In this document: piece by piece, positions 55,548 through 64,000 of the stretch
Numbering within the stretch: position 1 is the stretch's first letter
How the letters are laid out: every line of letters begins with the position of its first letter
Assembly (NCBI RefSeq): GCF_018294505.1
Contig: NC_057810.1
Location: 704,021,622 to 704,085,621, forward strand
Length of the DNA: 64,000 bases
Source: Triticum aestivum
Lineage: Eukaryota > Streptophyta > Magnoliopsida > Poales > Poaceae
Direction: 5' to 3'
The notes under the pieces: generated by a model
The model's input: only the letters and a program-made list of their open reading frames with translations
What the model was told of the DNA's origin: nothing
Database searches by the model: none
Translations under genes and position numbers: made by a program

Positions 55548-56663
55548 TTGGGTTGCAGCTTGTATGGTGGAACCATAGAAGAAATGGGTACCGCTTCTCT
55601 AGGGTTTGACGCCCTGGGCGACCATGAGGCGACCGCCCCGCCGCCGCTGCCGCTGGACGCCAGTCCGGCTGCGTGCGGCCTCTGTTCCATGCCCTTGCCC
55701 AGGCAAGGGGCCGGAGCAGCAGCGGCCCCGTCCGCCCCACCGCCGCCGCCACTGGACGCCTGTCCGGCAGCGTGCGGCCTTCCTCCCGTGCCCTTGCCTA
55801 GGCAGGGGGCCGGAGCAGCAGTGGCCCCGTCCGCCCCGCCGACGCTAGGGTTAGGCGACATTGGGGAGATGCCCCAGCCGCCGTCGTCAACGCCTGGCCT
55901 AGGCCTTGCCTTCGCCGTCTATGTTTCCATGTGGGTTCTCGGAGCGCACTATGAACTGTTTGCGGCTTCATCCGCCCCGCTGACGCTGGGACTCCGTGTC
56001 CTATGCGTCCAAGTTGTAGATCGCATCCAGAAGGAACTGGGGGAGGGGCTTGCCCCCGCAGAGCATCGATCGTCCAATGCCGACAGCAACCATAACTCCT
56101 ACGTCTGGGAACAGGGCACGCTAGCTATTCTCCTTGGCTGTGGACCTAGGGTTCATGGAGGATTGCACCTGAAGCCCAGCGCTCCACCTGACCGAACCAA
56201 GCCACCAGATCGGATCCCCACCATAACGACGCCAGTTCCTACAGCGATTACGACGCAGGTGCTTGCTACAGAGTCCGCGCCGAAGGTGCCCAAAGCCAAC
56301 CCAGAATCCGGTGGGGGCGATAACGAGGCTCCCTTTGTGGACGCTACCCGCCCGAAGCTGGCTGATTGGGTAACCAAGGGCCCTATGGTAATGGTCCCAG
56401 ATGCACTAGCACTCGCTGTTGTTGCCCAGGAGGACTTGGAGCAGCCAGCCGTTCAGGGAGAGGCACTTGCTAAGGAAGGGCCAATGATGCACAAACCAGA
56501 GGAATTTGTGGACGGGGGAAACCAAGCGGACGATGCTGTGCTCGGTGAGGTTCTTATGGAGGAATATAGACAGACAAATGAGCAGGAACACCCAGTGTTT
56601 GGGTTCATGCGTGTGTACTTCTTGCATCCGTATGTGGATGCTCACACAGGGGATGCGAAATAA
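55548..56663 (+). CDS. LINE C ORF1-region frame, 371 residues, with a 33-residue tandem repeat
   Basis: Open frame; a likely start is the later ATG at MGTASLGFDALGD (about 55,584). It has a 99-bp tandem duplication (from about 55,653 and 55,752) giving two copies of a Pro/Ala-rich block (LDASPAACGL, PLPRQGAGAA). The rest is Pro- and Ala-rich without the Cys knuckle expected of ORF1, so the RNA-binding part may be lost or the frame may be only a shortened ORF1. The position directly before ORF2 is the reason for the call. Confidence 0.5.
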   Translation: MGCSLYGGTIEEMGTASLGFDALGDHEATAPPPLPLDASPAACGLCSMPLPRQGAGAAAAPSAPPPPPLDACPAACGLPPVPLPRQGAGAAVAPSAPPTLGLGDIGEMPQPPSSTPGLGLAFAVYVSMWVLGAHYELFAASSAPLTLGLRVLCVQVVDRIQKELGEGLAPAEHRSSNADSNHNSYVWEQGTLAILLGCGPRVHGGLHLKPSAPPDRTKPPDRIPTITTPVPTAITTQVLATESAPKVPKANPESGGGDNEAPFVDATRPKLADWVTKGPMVMVPDALALAVVAQEDLEQPAVQGEALAKEGPMMHKPEEFVDGGNQADDAVLGEVLMEEYRQTNEQEHPVFGFMRVYFLHPYVDAHTGDAK

Positions 56664-56821
56664 AGGGGAAGGATTGTATGTCAACAGCTGCACACATACA
56701 TGGTGGAATTGCCAACGGAGGAAAATATGATTAGCAAGGAGCGTGAGGTGGTTAAGGAGGCAACCGACCCAGGGGGCGCCGGTAATCTGACGGGGTCGCA
56801 AGAGCCACCCCGTCAGAAGCA

Positions 56822-59800
56822 ATGAATTGTATAAGTTGGAACTGTCGGGGGCTGGCCAACAAACCGATAGTTCGCGACTTAGTTGGCATGGTGAGAAGTA
56901 CAAAAGCGAAACTAATGTTCTTGTGTGAAACTAGACAGAGCTCGGAAAAAGTAAAACGGTTGCGTGGTAGATTAGGCTTGAGAGGTTTCTCAGGAGTTAG
57001 TAGTGATGGTTTGAGTGGAGGCCTTGCCCTCTTTTGGTGTGAAAGTCTGCATGTACAGATTCAGTCAGCTAATGAGAGATTTTTGATGCGTATGTGAGAA
57101 TCTCAGAGCATGATCCGTTATGGCGTCTAACTTATGTATATGGTGAACCATGTTCTGAAAACAGGCCCGCATGTGGACGCATTTGAGAGAGCTAAAACAG
57201 ACATCTGACCTGCCGTGGTGTGTCATAGGCGATTTCAATGAAGCTATGTGGTCCTTTGAGCATTTTTCAGTGACACCCCACCGCGAGAGCCAGATGATTG
57301 CATTCAGAGATACACTGGAGGTATGTGATCTTGTTGATCTTGGTTTATCTGGCTTGCCATTTACCTATGACAATAAGCAGTGGGGAAGGAGGAATGTCCG
57401 AGTAAGGCTCGACAGAGCGGTCGCGGACAACAGATGGAGAGACATTTTTTCGGAGGCACGTGTGGTCCATAAGGTCTCACCATGCTCTGACCATGTGCCC
57501 TTGGTGCTGGAGTGTGTCAAGGAAGAAGAACAAAATTTCAGGCCCAACTTCCGGCGCTATGAGGCATTCTGGGAATGTCACGTCAGCCTACCGGAGAAGG
57601 TAGCGGACGTGTGGAAACAAGCTGGACGGAAGTTTAGTTTGGGGGACATTAGAGGTTTTCTATCAAAGGTCATGATTGAGCTGCACGCTTGGAGTAAGAA
57701 AAAGTTCGGCAACATCACAAAGGAGCTAGAGAGATCAAGAAGCCGGCTGGAAGACCTAATGAACATGAATGCTGACAGAAATGAAATTCGAACTATCGAG
57801 GACCACATGCAGGAGATCTTGTATCGTGAAGAAATGCTATGGATGCAACATAGCCGTATAGACTGGCTCAGGGAGTGTGACAGAAATACGAAATTTTTTC
57901 ATGGCCGAGCTGTGTGGCGTGCAAGGAGGAACAAAGTAAAACGGCTTATTGACGAGGCGGGCGGCAGTCATGGCGACCATACAGTAATGGGTAATATGAT
58001 CACATCTTACTTCAAAAACTTATTTACTCGTGATGCCACGCTGGACCAGCAACCATTACTTGCCCTTTATGATGAAAAAGTGACGCCAGATATGAAGAGC
58101 CGCCTGTGTGCTGAGTTTACCGACAAAGAAATATCTTATAGTTTATTCCAGATGGGGCCTTTAAAAGCGCCAGGGAAGGATGGATTCCCAGCTGTTTTTT
58201 TTTCAAAAAAATTGGGCAGTGATGAAGAAGGAATTATTAATGCAGTCAAGGAATTCTTCAGAACTGGTCATATGCCTGAAGGGGTAAATGAGACAGTTAT
58301 AGTTCTTATTCCAAAAGTGGGTGATCCAGTATGGCTTACAGATTTTAGACCTATAAGTCTTTGCAATGTTATTTATAAAATTGTTTCAAAGTGTTTGGTG
58401 AACAGACTGCGACCTTTGCTTGATGAGATCATATCACCATACCTGAGTGCTTTTGTCCCAGTGCATCTAATCACTGATAATGCGCTCCTAGCCTTTGAAT
58501 GCCTTCATTTTATTCAGCATGATAAAAATGGGGACAACAGTTTTTGTGCTTACAAACTAAATCTGTCAAAGGCTTATGACAGGGTGGACTGGGGGTTCTT
58601 GAAGCAAGCGATGATCAAGTTGGGCTTCTCTCACCAATGAGTACAATGAATAATGTCATGTGTTACGTCGGTGAGATTTCTGTTAAATTCAACGGAGTCG
58701 TCTTGGATTCGTTTGCACTGTCGCGTGGGCTATGGCAAGGTGATCCCCTGTCCCCTTTCTTGTTTCTCTTTGTGGCTGATGGTCTATCCGCATTGCTGGA
58801 GCAGGGCGTGGAGACACAGGCATTCCAACTAGTCAAAATTTGTAGCAGAGCTCCGGGAATTTCACATCTGTTGTTTGCTGATGACACACTAATGTTTTTC
58901 AAAGCAAATGTTGCGCAAGCCACATATGTGAAGGATGCCCTTCATAGATATGCACAAGCTACTGGCCAACTTACAAATCCACTTAAGTGCTCCATACAGT
59001 TTGGTGATAGTTGTCCTCTTGTGATGCAGACTGCGGTGAAACAGGTTTTGCAAGTCCAGAATTCAGAATTTGAGGGAAAGTACTTAGGTCTACCCACACT
59101 TGATGGTCGTATGCACAAGGGGAAATTCCAGATGTTGCAGGCAAGTTTGACCAAGAGAATAATGGCATGGGGAGATACCCTCTCCAAGGCAGGGAAGGAA
59201 ACTTCAATCAAATCTGTTTTGCAAGCCATCCCTACTTATATTATGGGGGTATTTAAATTACCGTACTCAGTGACGACATCACACGACTCGTGAGGAACTT
59301 CTGGTGGGGTTCGAAGCAAGGACAGAGGAAGACCCATTGGCTTGCATGGGATAAACTGCTAGAGCCAAAAGGAAAGGGCGGACTAGGGTTCAGAGATTTC
59401 CGTTTATTTAACCAAGCACTTCTTGCATGTCAAGCCTAGCGCCTACTAACCCGACTGTTGTCCTTATGCTCTCAGGTTTTGAAGGCGAAATATTATCCTA
59501 ATGGGTCTCTCGAGGACACTGTCTTTTCAGGTAACTCATTGCCGACGTGGCATGCCATCCAGCACGGCCTCGAGCTCCTTAAAAAAGGGCTCATCTGACG
59601 AGTGGGTAACGGCGAGCATATACGCATCTGGCGGACCCTTGGATTCCGAGGCCCACGTCCTACCGGCCAATCACTCCTCGAGGTACTTGCCGGCTCAGAC
59701 GGGTTTCTGAACTTCTTGATGCTAATGGCCGGTGGCGAGTGGACCTCCTGCAGCAACACTTCTCTTACCCTGATGTCCAATGCATTTTGGGGATCAAGGC

Positions 59801-59938
59801 CAACCCTAGGCGACTGGAGGATGTACTTTCTTGGGCACCTGACACACATGGAGTCTTCACTGTTCGCAGCGCCTTCAAGACGGCGTTGGAGGAACATACT
59901 CGCACCACCACGTACTCCACGAGCAGGGCACCGGACGG
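56822..59938 (+). pseudogene. LINE C ORF2 (endonuclease, reverse transcriptase)
   Basis: Endonuclease starts NCISWNCRGLANK with FLCETRQ; small indels near 57,090 and 57,160 shift the frame, after which GDFNEAMWSFEH and SDHVPLVLE follow. The 489-codon frame (57,171-58,640) includes the reverse transcriptase start (PLKAPGKDGFPAVFF, DFRPISLCNVIYK, NLSKAYDRVDW). At 58,629 two in-frame TGA codons stand where Trp would be expected, then a one-base shift leads to 58,637-59,293 with WQGDPLSPFLF and the active-site FADDTLM (about 58,880). The tail (WLAWDKLLEPKGKGGLGFRD) continues with stops to the LTR at 59,939. Confidence 0.85.
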
Positions 59939-60484
59939 TGTCGTGGTTCTAAGTCTGACAGTAGAATAGGGGGTAGGTATGGAGAGGCAAGATCCTAGCT
60001 ATGGAGCAGTTGTGCACACAAGTGTTTTACGAGTTCAGGCCCTTCTCGGAGGAAGTAATAGCCCTACGTCTCGGAGCCCGGAGGCGGTCGACTGGATTAT
60101 GTGTGTGAGAGTTACAGGGGTGCGAACCCTTCTACCAGTGGAGGGGGGTGGCTTATATAGAGGACGCCAAGACCCCAGCCAGCCCACGTAGTGGAGGGTT
60201 AAAGTACATTAAGGTCTGGCGTTACTGGTAACGCCTTACATAAAGTGTCATCAGGACCATTAAGACTACTTAATTACAGACCGTTTGGATACAGAGTAGA
60301 TCTTGAACTCCTGGTGGTCGAGTAAGTCTTCATGGTTGAGTGTCTTCAGGTTCGTCGAGTGTCTTCTAGTCCGTCGAGTGGAGTTCCTCTTGGTCGAATG
60401 GAAGACGGCTTCTTCTAAAAGATGTCCTTGGGGAGGGTACCTTGGATAGGTTCATGACCCTACCCTAGGTACATGACTTCATCA
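59939..60484 (-). repeat. 3' LTR of the minus-strand gypsy element
   Basis: Plus-strand ends are TGTCGTGGTT and ACTTCATCA. The inverse reads TG...CA as required. It has repeated GGTCGAGTG-type words and a TATATAAG box (minus strand, about 60,152-60,162). It directly interrupts LINE C. Confidence 0.8.
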
Positions 60485-60493
60485 GTAGCCCCC
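60485..60493 (-). other. Polypurine tract
   Basis: GTAGCCCCC on the plus strand is GGGGGCTAC on the element strand, immediately before its 3' LTR. The same form precedes the right LTR at 28,049. Confidence 0.75.
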
Positions 60494-60908
60494 AAATGGA
60501 TCGAGGTTTGAGTGTGGAAGGAGTTGGCAATCTTTCTGACCTGCTTTCTGGTGCTGTAAAGGTGTTTTTCTCTGGATCAATGACTTTCAACTGAGGGTGT
60601 CAACTTTCGTTCAGTCGCCTTGATCCATTCTTTATATCTGTCGAGTGAACTTTATGAACTTGGAGATTTCTGAGCGACGGATCGCAGGAGATCTTCCGTC
60701 TGACAAGTTGCCCTGAGGTTAGCGGATTTAGTGGGATCCAAATTTTGGGAAGCGCGCGAAGCGGAGAAGACCGCAGTACTCAGATGGGATAAGGCAAGTA
60801 CGCCTCGATTCCCGCCCCGCCTTTTTCGCCACGTATCACCTGCATGACTATTTCGGGATTTGACAGGATCGCCCGGGCCTACCTGTCGGCCACTCGAAAG
60901 TGACTCCA

Positions 60909-60913
60909 TATAA
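60909..60913 (+). promoter_or_regulatory. TATA box of the antisense gene
   Basis: CCATATAAGG, about 125 bp before the ATG at 61,036 and followed by a C-rich leader. It points away from the LTR, independent of the element promoter. Confidence 0.5.
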
Positions 60914-61035
60914 GGAACCTGGCGGAGGTTTTTTGAACAGTGCCTCCTCATTTTCCCCTCCCTCGTCTCCAGATTCATCCACTGCGCCCACCAACTGCCC
61001 AGCGCAGCTGCTCCGTTCCAGCCTCGTCGGCGACA

Positions 61036-64000
61036 ATGGTGAAAGAGAAGACGGCGGCCTTGGAGCGGGCGAAGAAGGCGACGACGAAGGTGAAGGGGAG
61101 AGCGACCAGTCAAGGGGGATCCTTGTCGCGGTCCCATTTGCCGCAAGGTTGGATCCAGGGTGATTGGATCCGCTCGACCATCACCCAAAAGGATCTCGAC
61201 GACCTGGCCAACGAAGGCCTGGTTGCGCACGGGGCGGCGAGGCTCCCGGGGATGGAGTGGCAGCCACAGCCTCAGGAGGGTGAGTGTGTCCTCTTGGCGA
61301 CTCATGTAGATCGAGGGTTCTCTCTGCCACTGCATCCTTTCTTTCGAGGGTTTCTGAATTTCTTTGGGGCTCAGCTTCACCACTTTACACCCAATTCCAT
61401 TGCCTATCTCGCCGCTTTTGTATCTTTGTGTGAAAACTTCTTGGGTTGTCGGCCGCACTGGGGCCTCTTCAAACACATATTCACTTGTCGTTCTCAGACG
61501 GTGAAAAAGGCCAGCCCCAACGACGAGAGAACTCAGGTAATCCAGATGTGTGGGGGTCTCGGGGTCCAGATGAGGAGTAAGAGCGCTTTCCCAGCTATGA
61601 CCCTTCCCGAGTCAGTCAGAGGGTGGCAGTCGACCTGGTTCTACTGCCATGACCAGCCAACGCCAGGGCAGTCGACTGGGCTCCCTCCCTTCTCTATGAG
61701 TCGAGTGAACAAGCCATCCTCTCTGAAAGTAGTTCTGGAGGAGAAGGCTCAAGTTAAAATGTTGATGGAGCGAGTAGTCCAGTTGATTCGTGATGGTGTG
61801 ACTGGCATGGACCTTCTGGAGGTTTTCCTTCGGCGGCGCATCCAACCGCTCCAGTACCGGGGCCACCCGATGTGGTTGTACTCTGGTACTGAAGACACCA
61901 CTCGGGTCCACCCAGAGGAGGTCGATGATGCCACACTGGAGAGGTGGATGACTGCCATTACAGGGAACAAGGACAACCCTCGTGGAGCCAGGAGGATCCC
62001 GCCACTCGACCAATCTTATGAGGTGGACAAGGTACGACCACTTTTCTCCGATTGCTCCATCCGTTCTGTTTCATCGTAGATCAGTCGATTGACTTTTGTC
62101 TTGCTTGTTGTCTTTCAGGAAACTACCGAGTTGTACTCGATGCCCAACGGGGCGCAAGCATAGGCCGAAGAGGAGGAAGGAAGTGGAGGCGAAAGTCAAG
62201 AGGAGTGGGAATCGGATGCCAATGAGGGCGATGAAGATGCAGGCTCCGATGAGGAGGAAGAGGAGGAGGAAGAGGAGGAGGAAGTTGTGCCTCCTCGTTC
62301 CGAAAGGAGGTCCAAGCTCGCCCACGACCCTGCGGCCGAACGCGGCAAGGGAGTCGTGCCTGCTGGGCAGTCGACGAAACGCCCTCGGACAACTGCACCG
62401 GCGCCAACTGAAAAGGTGTCGAAGCAACCCCGAGCGGCCCCGACAAAACCGGCGAAGGCCCTACCGAGGATGAGGATGGAGATTCCGACTGTTTCTGGGT
62501 AACGGCATAACTCATGTTTTTCATTCTTGGTCGACTCAATCGCTGACCGACTGATATTTGAAATCGCAGTGCTGCTACTTCTGAGACTTCAGCCAGGCAT
62601 GAGGATCAAGAAATGGAAGATGCTGCTACTTCTCATCCTGGTATGATCTGCGCGGTTTCGCTTTTGGTCGATTGAATCTTTATCTTTGACTTTGAACTTC
62701 TTCTGCAGCTCCACCTAGCGTTGTCATCGATCTCCCTGACGATGACGATGAAGCGCCACTGAGGCAGAGGAGGAGCAGGAAGACGACTGTTGGCAAGGCT
62801 GCTCAGGTTGTGTCAGCACCTGGACCACTGATTCCAGAGGGGAGCAACATTGCTCGGGCTACCGTGTCCTTTGCGGAGCCGTTGACGGTTGCCCGCCCTT
62901 CATCGTCGAGTGCTGACCCGCCTTCTCTCTTCTCCACCTACCACGTCCCGGAGGACCAAGCAAGCGCTGCCAAGGAAGCCATACGCCAGGCCGGGATTAT
63001 GATGGAGCAGGTGAAGGCGATCCGAACCGCCAGCCAAGCAGCTTATGACGCGAGTTCAGCTCTCCAGAGTAATGTCCAGGTTAGTTAAACATCGACTGGA
63101 AATCTTGATGTTTGTCATGCACCCACTGGGTGTGTCAATTCTACGGTGGACTGCTGGCAGTCGACTGTAGTCTTTGTGTCTTGAGATTTCTCACTTTACT
63201 TGTTTCACTCGAGCTTGGTCGAGTGGAACAATAAAACTGGTGGGGGCACGCTGAGTGCACCCACTGGGTGTAGTCCCCGAGACCGTGGTCGATTGCTGGC
63301 AGTCGGCTATGGTCTGATTTTTTTTACTGCTGACAGTTAACTGCTTCCGGTCGACTGATCGACTCTGAGTCTAGCTGATAGAACTAGTGGGGGCACGCTG
63401 AGTGCACCCACTGGGTGTAGTCCCCGAGACTACAGTTGAATGTTTAGATTCAGCTGTAGTCTTAGAAATACTATGATTTTTCTTTTAGTCACTCGGAAGT
63501 GATCTGTCGTTGATGTCTGTCGACTGAACTTTCGCAGAAATCTTGTGACCTTGTTTCTCGTTATACCGAATTGGAGAACAAGCATATCCAGCTTGAACTT
63601 GACCAGAAGCTTGTCCAAGAGAACTTTACGAAGTCGAAGGAGGAGGCAAAAGGTATGTTTGGTGAGAATCTTGACGACTGTCCTTGCTTCTTGCCTGTCT
63701 CCGAGTCTGATCTTATTGTGATTTTTGCAGAAAAACTGAGGGATGCTCTGAAGAAGAAGGACCTTGACCTCGCCGAGGCGCAGAAAGCGGCTTCGGACAA
63801 GACAAAACTTGCAGAAGAGAAGTTGGCTTCTGTCAACAAACTTGAAGAGGAAAACACTAATCTGAAAGCTGCTCTCGACGTGGCCAACCAAGAAGTCACT
63901 CGACTGAAGAATGCCAATATGGTCCTGAGCGACAAAGCTGGCGAACTGGCGGGAAAGAAGAATGACTTGGAGGTTTATCTGGGAGGACTCGCCAAGAAGC
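61036..64000 (+). pseudogene. Antisense gypsy gene: transposon-associated domain, acidic linker, coiled coil; one stop
   Basis: Exons that I can join in phase: 61,036-62,031, 62,119-62,498, 62,570-62,640, 62,709-63,079, 63,538-63,652 and 63,731 to the window edge; every intron has GT and AG ends. Exon 1 begins MVKEKTAALERAKKATTKVK and holds a domain (HPFFRGFLNFFGAQLHHFTP, FVSLCENFLGCRPHWGLFKH) typical of the putative gypsy-type transposon family (Pfam Transposase_28 as I recall it), despite the name not a proven transposase. Exon 2 is acidic with a run of about ten Glu and then basic. Exons 4-6 form a long coiled coil (LVQENFTKSKEEAK, KLAEEKLASVNKLEEENTNL). The only lesion seen is TAG at 62,161-62,163, which fits CAG to TAG. 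Function unknown; 3' end outside. Confidence 0.7.
63239..63440. repeat. Tandem repeat in the fourth intron of the antisense gene
   Basis: GGGGGCACGCTGAGTGCACC followed by CACTGGGTGTAGTCCCCGAG occurs at about 63,240 and again near 63,390, 150 bp apart, and a partial copy (GCACCCACTGGGTG) is near 63,118. GGCAGTCGACTG-type words lie between. No coding role. Confidence 0.75.

Larger units (their letters stand above)
55548..59938 (+). mobile_element. LINE C (L1 clade), 3' end removed
   Basis: ORF1 then ORF2 on the plus strand, of a different subgroup from A and B (its ORF2 starts NCISWNCRGLANK). It is cut at 59,938 by the LTR of the gypsy element. Its ORF2 carries several frameshifts and stops. 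Confidence 0.85.
59939..64000 (-). mobile_element. Gypsy retrotransposon, 3' end, minus orientation, runs off the window
   Basis: The 546-bp LTR (59,939-60,484) is followed by GTAGCCCCC, the inverse of the polypurine GGGGGCTAC, so this is the 3' LTR of an element that extends rightwards. A minus-strand TATATAAG box supports the orientation. Between LTR and window edge lies a gene on the plus strand, antisense to the element. Some plant gypsy lineages (Tat group) are known to carry an antisense ORF next to the 3' LTR; membership is inferred, as no pol is in view. Confidence 0.75.

Noticed and set aside
55483..55861. Minus-strand frames opposite LINE C ORF1
   Set aside because: They mirror the 99-bp GC-rich repeat and have no independent support.
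60652..61476. 274-codon minus-strand frame near the last gypsy LTR
   Set aside because: It lies opposite exon 1 of the antisense gene, whose domain is recognisable; the minus frame has no motif.
63430..63935. Minus-strand frames at the right edge
   Set aside because: They are complements of the coiled-coil exons 5 and 6 and cross an intron; no own evidence.
1..64000. tRNA, rRNA, microRNA or other RNA genes
   Set aside because: I saw no cloverleaf, rRNA core or convincing long miRNA hairpin; MITE fold-backs could mimic precursors but cannot be told apart without small RNA data.

Overview
The window reads as an intergenic stretch of a large grass genome, most probably a Triticeae chromosome (wheat, Aegilops or barley type). 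The reasons are nested LTR retrotransposons, Stowaway MITEs with TA duplications, L1-clade LINEs, copia elements primed by initiator Met-tRNA, and several repeats I recognise from Triticeae DNA. I see no intact ordinary host gene, no tRNA or rRNA gene and nothing bacterial. Family names of the LTR elements are not asserted.

Layout. 1-1,898: 5' end of a minus-strand gypsy element (gag, primer site, LTR). 1,899-3,194 and 12,430-about 14,230: one low-copy block, now split. 3,195-12,429: a complete Mutator-like element (MULE) with 236-bp terminal inverted repeats and a perfect 9-bp target duplication. It carries a broken MURA transposase, a zinc-finger/charged tail, a small protein, and a seven-exon plant mobile domain (PMD) gene on the other strand that looks intact. 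Short GACGCCA/TGGCGTC hairpins sit in both ends and between its genes. About 14,230-15,478: other repeats. About 15,480-21,433 (+) and 28,588-33,783 (-): two decayed copies of one copia family facing each other. Between them lie a fragment of a second copia (21,434-22,403) and a non-coding LTR element with two 474-bp LTRs (22,404-28,592), whose right LTR is followed by a second start of the internal region.

33,784-about 37,705: LINE A, cut after its endonuclease and joined to the 3' half of a SINA-type E3 ubiquitin ligase gene (about 37,705-38,193). 38,194-40,755: a small low-copy island with MITEs and a coiled-coil pseudogene that keeps a credible promoter. 40,756-52,512: the 3' part of a gypsy element with an extra ORF in the env position; its 3' LTR is split by a full-length LINE B (44,260-51,636, minus) with an 11-bp target duplication. 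52,513-55,547: low-copy DNA with MITEs. 55,548-59,938: LINE C. 59,939-64,000: 3' end of a minus-strand gypsy element carrying an intron-containing gene antisense to the element, with its own TATA box, running off the window.

Most coding units are dead, and many in-frame stops fit C-to-T change (CGA to TGA, CAG to TAG, or TGG to TAG/TGA on the other strand), as expected in methylated DNA. The PMD gene (about 707 codons) stands out because I find no lesion in it. The most interesting items are this MULE, its PMD gene and shared hairpin modules, the antisense gypsy gene, and the LINE-SINA junction. All assignments come from reading the sequence; no search was run.
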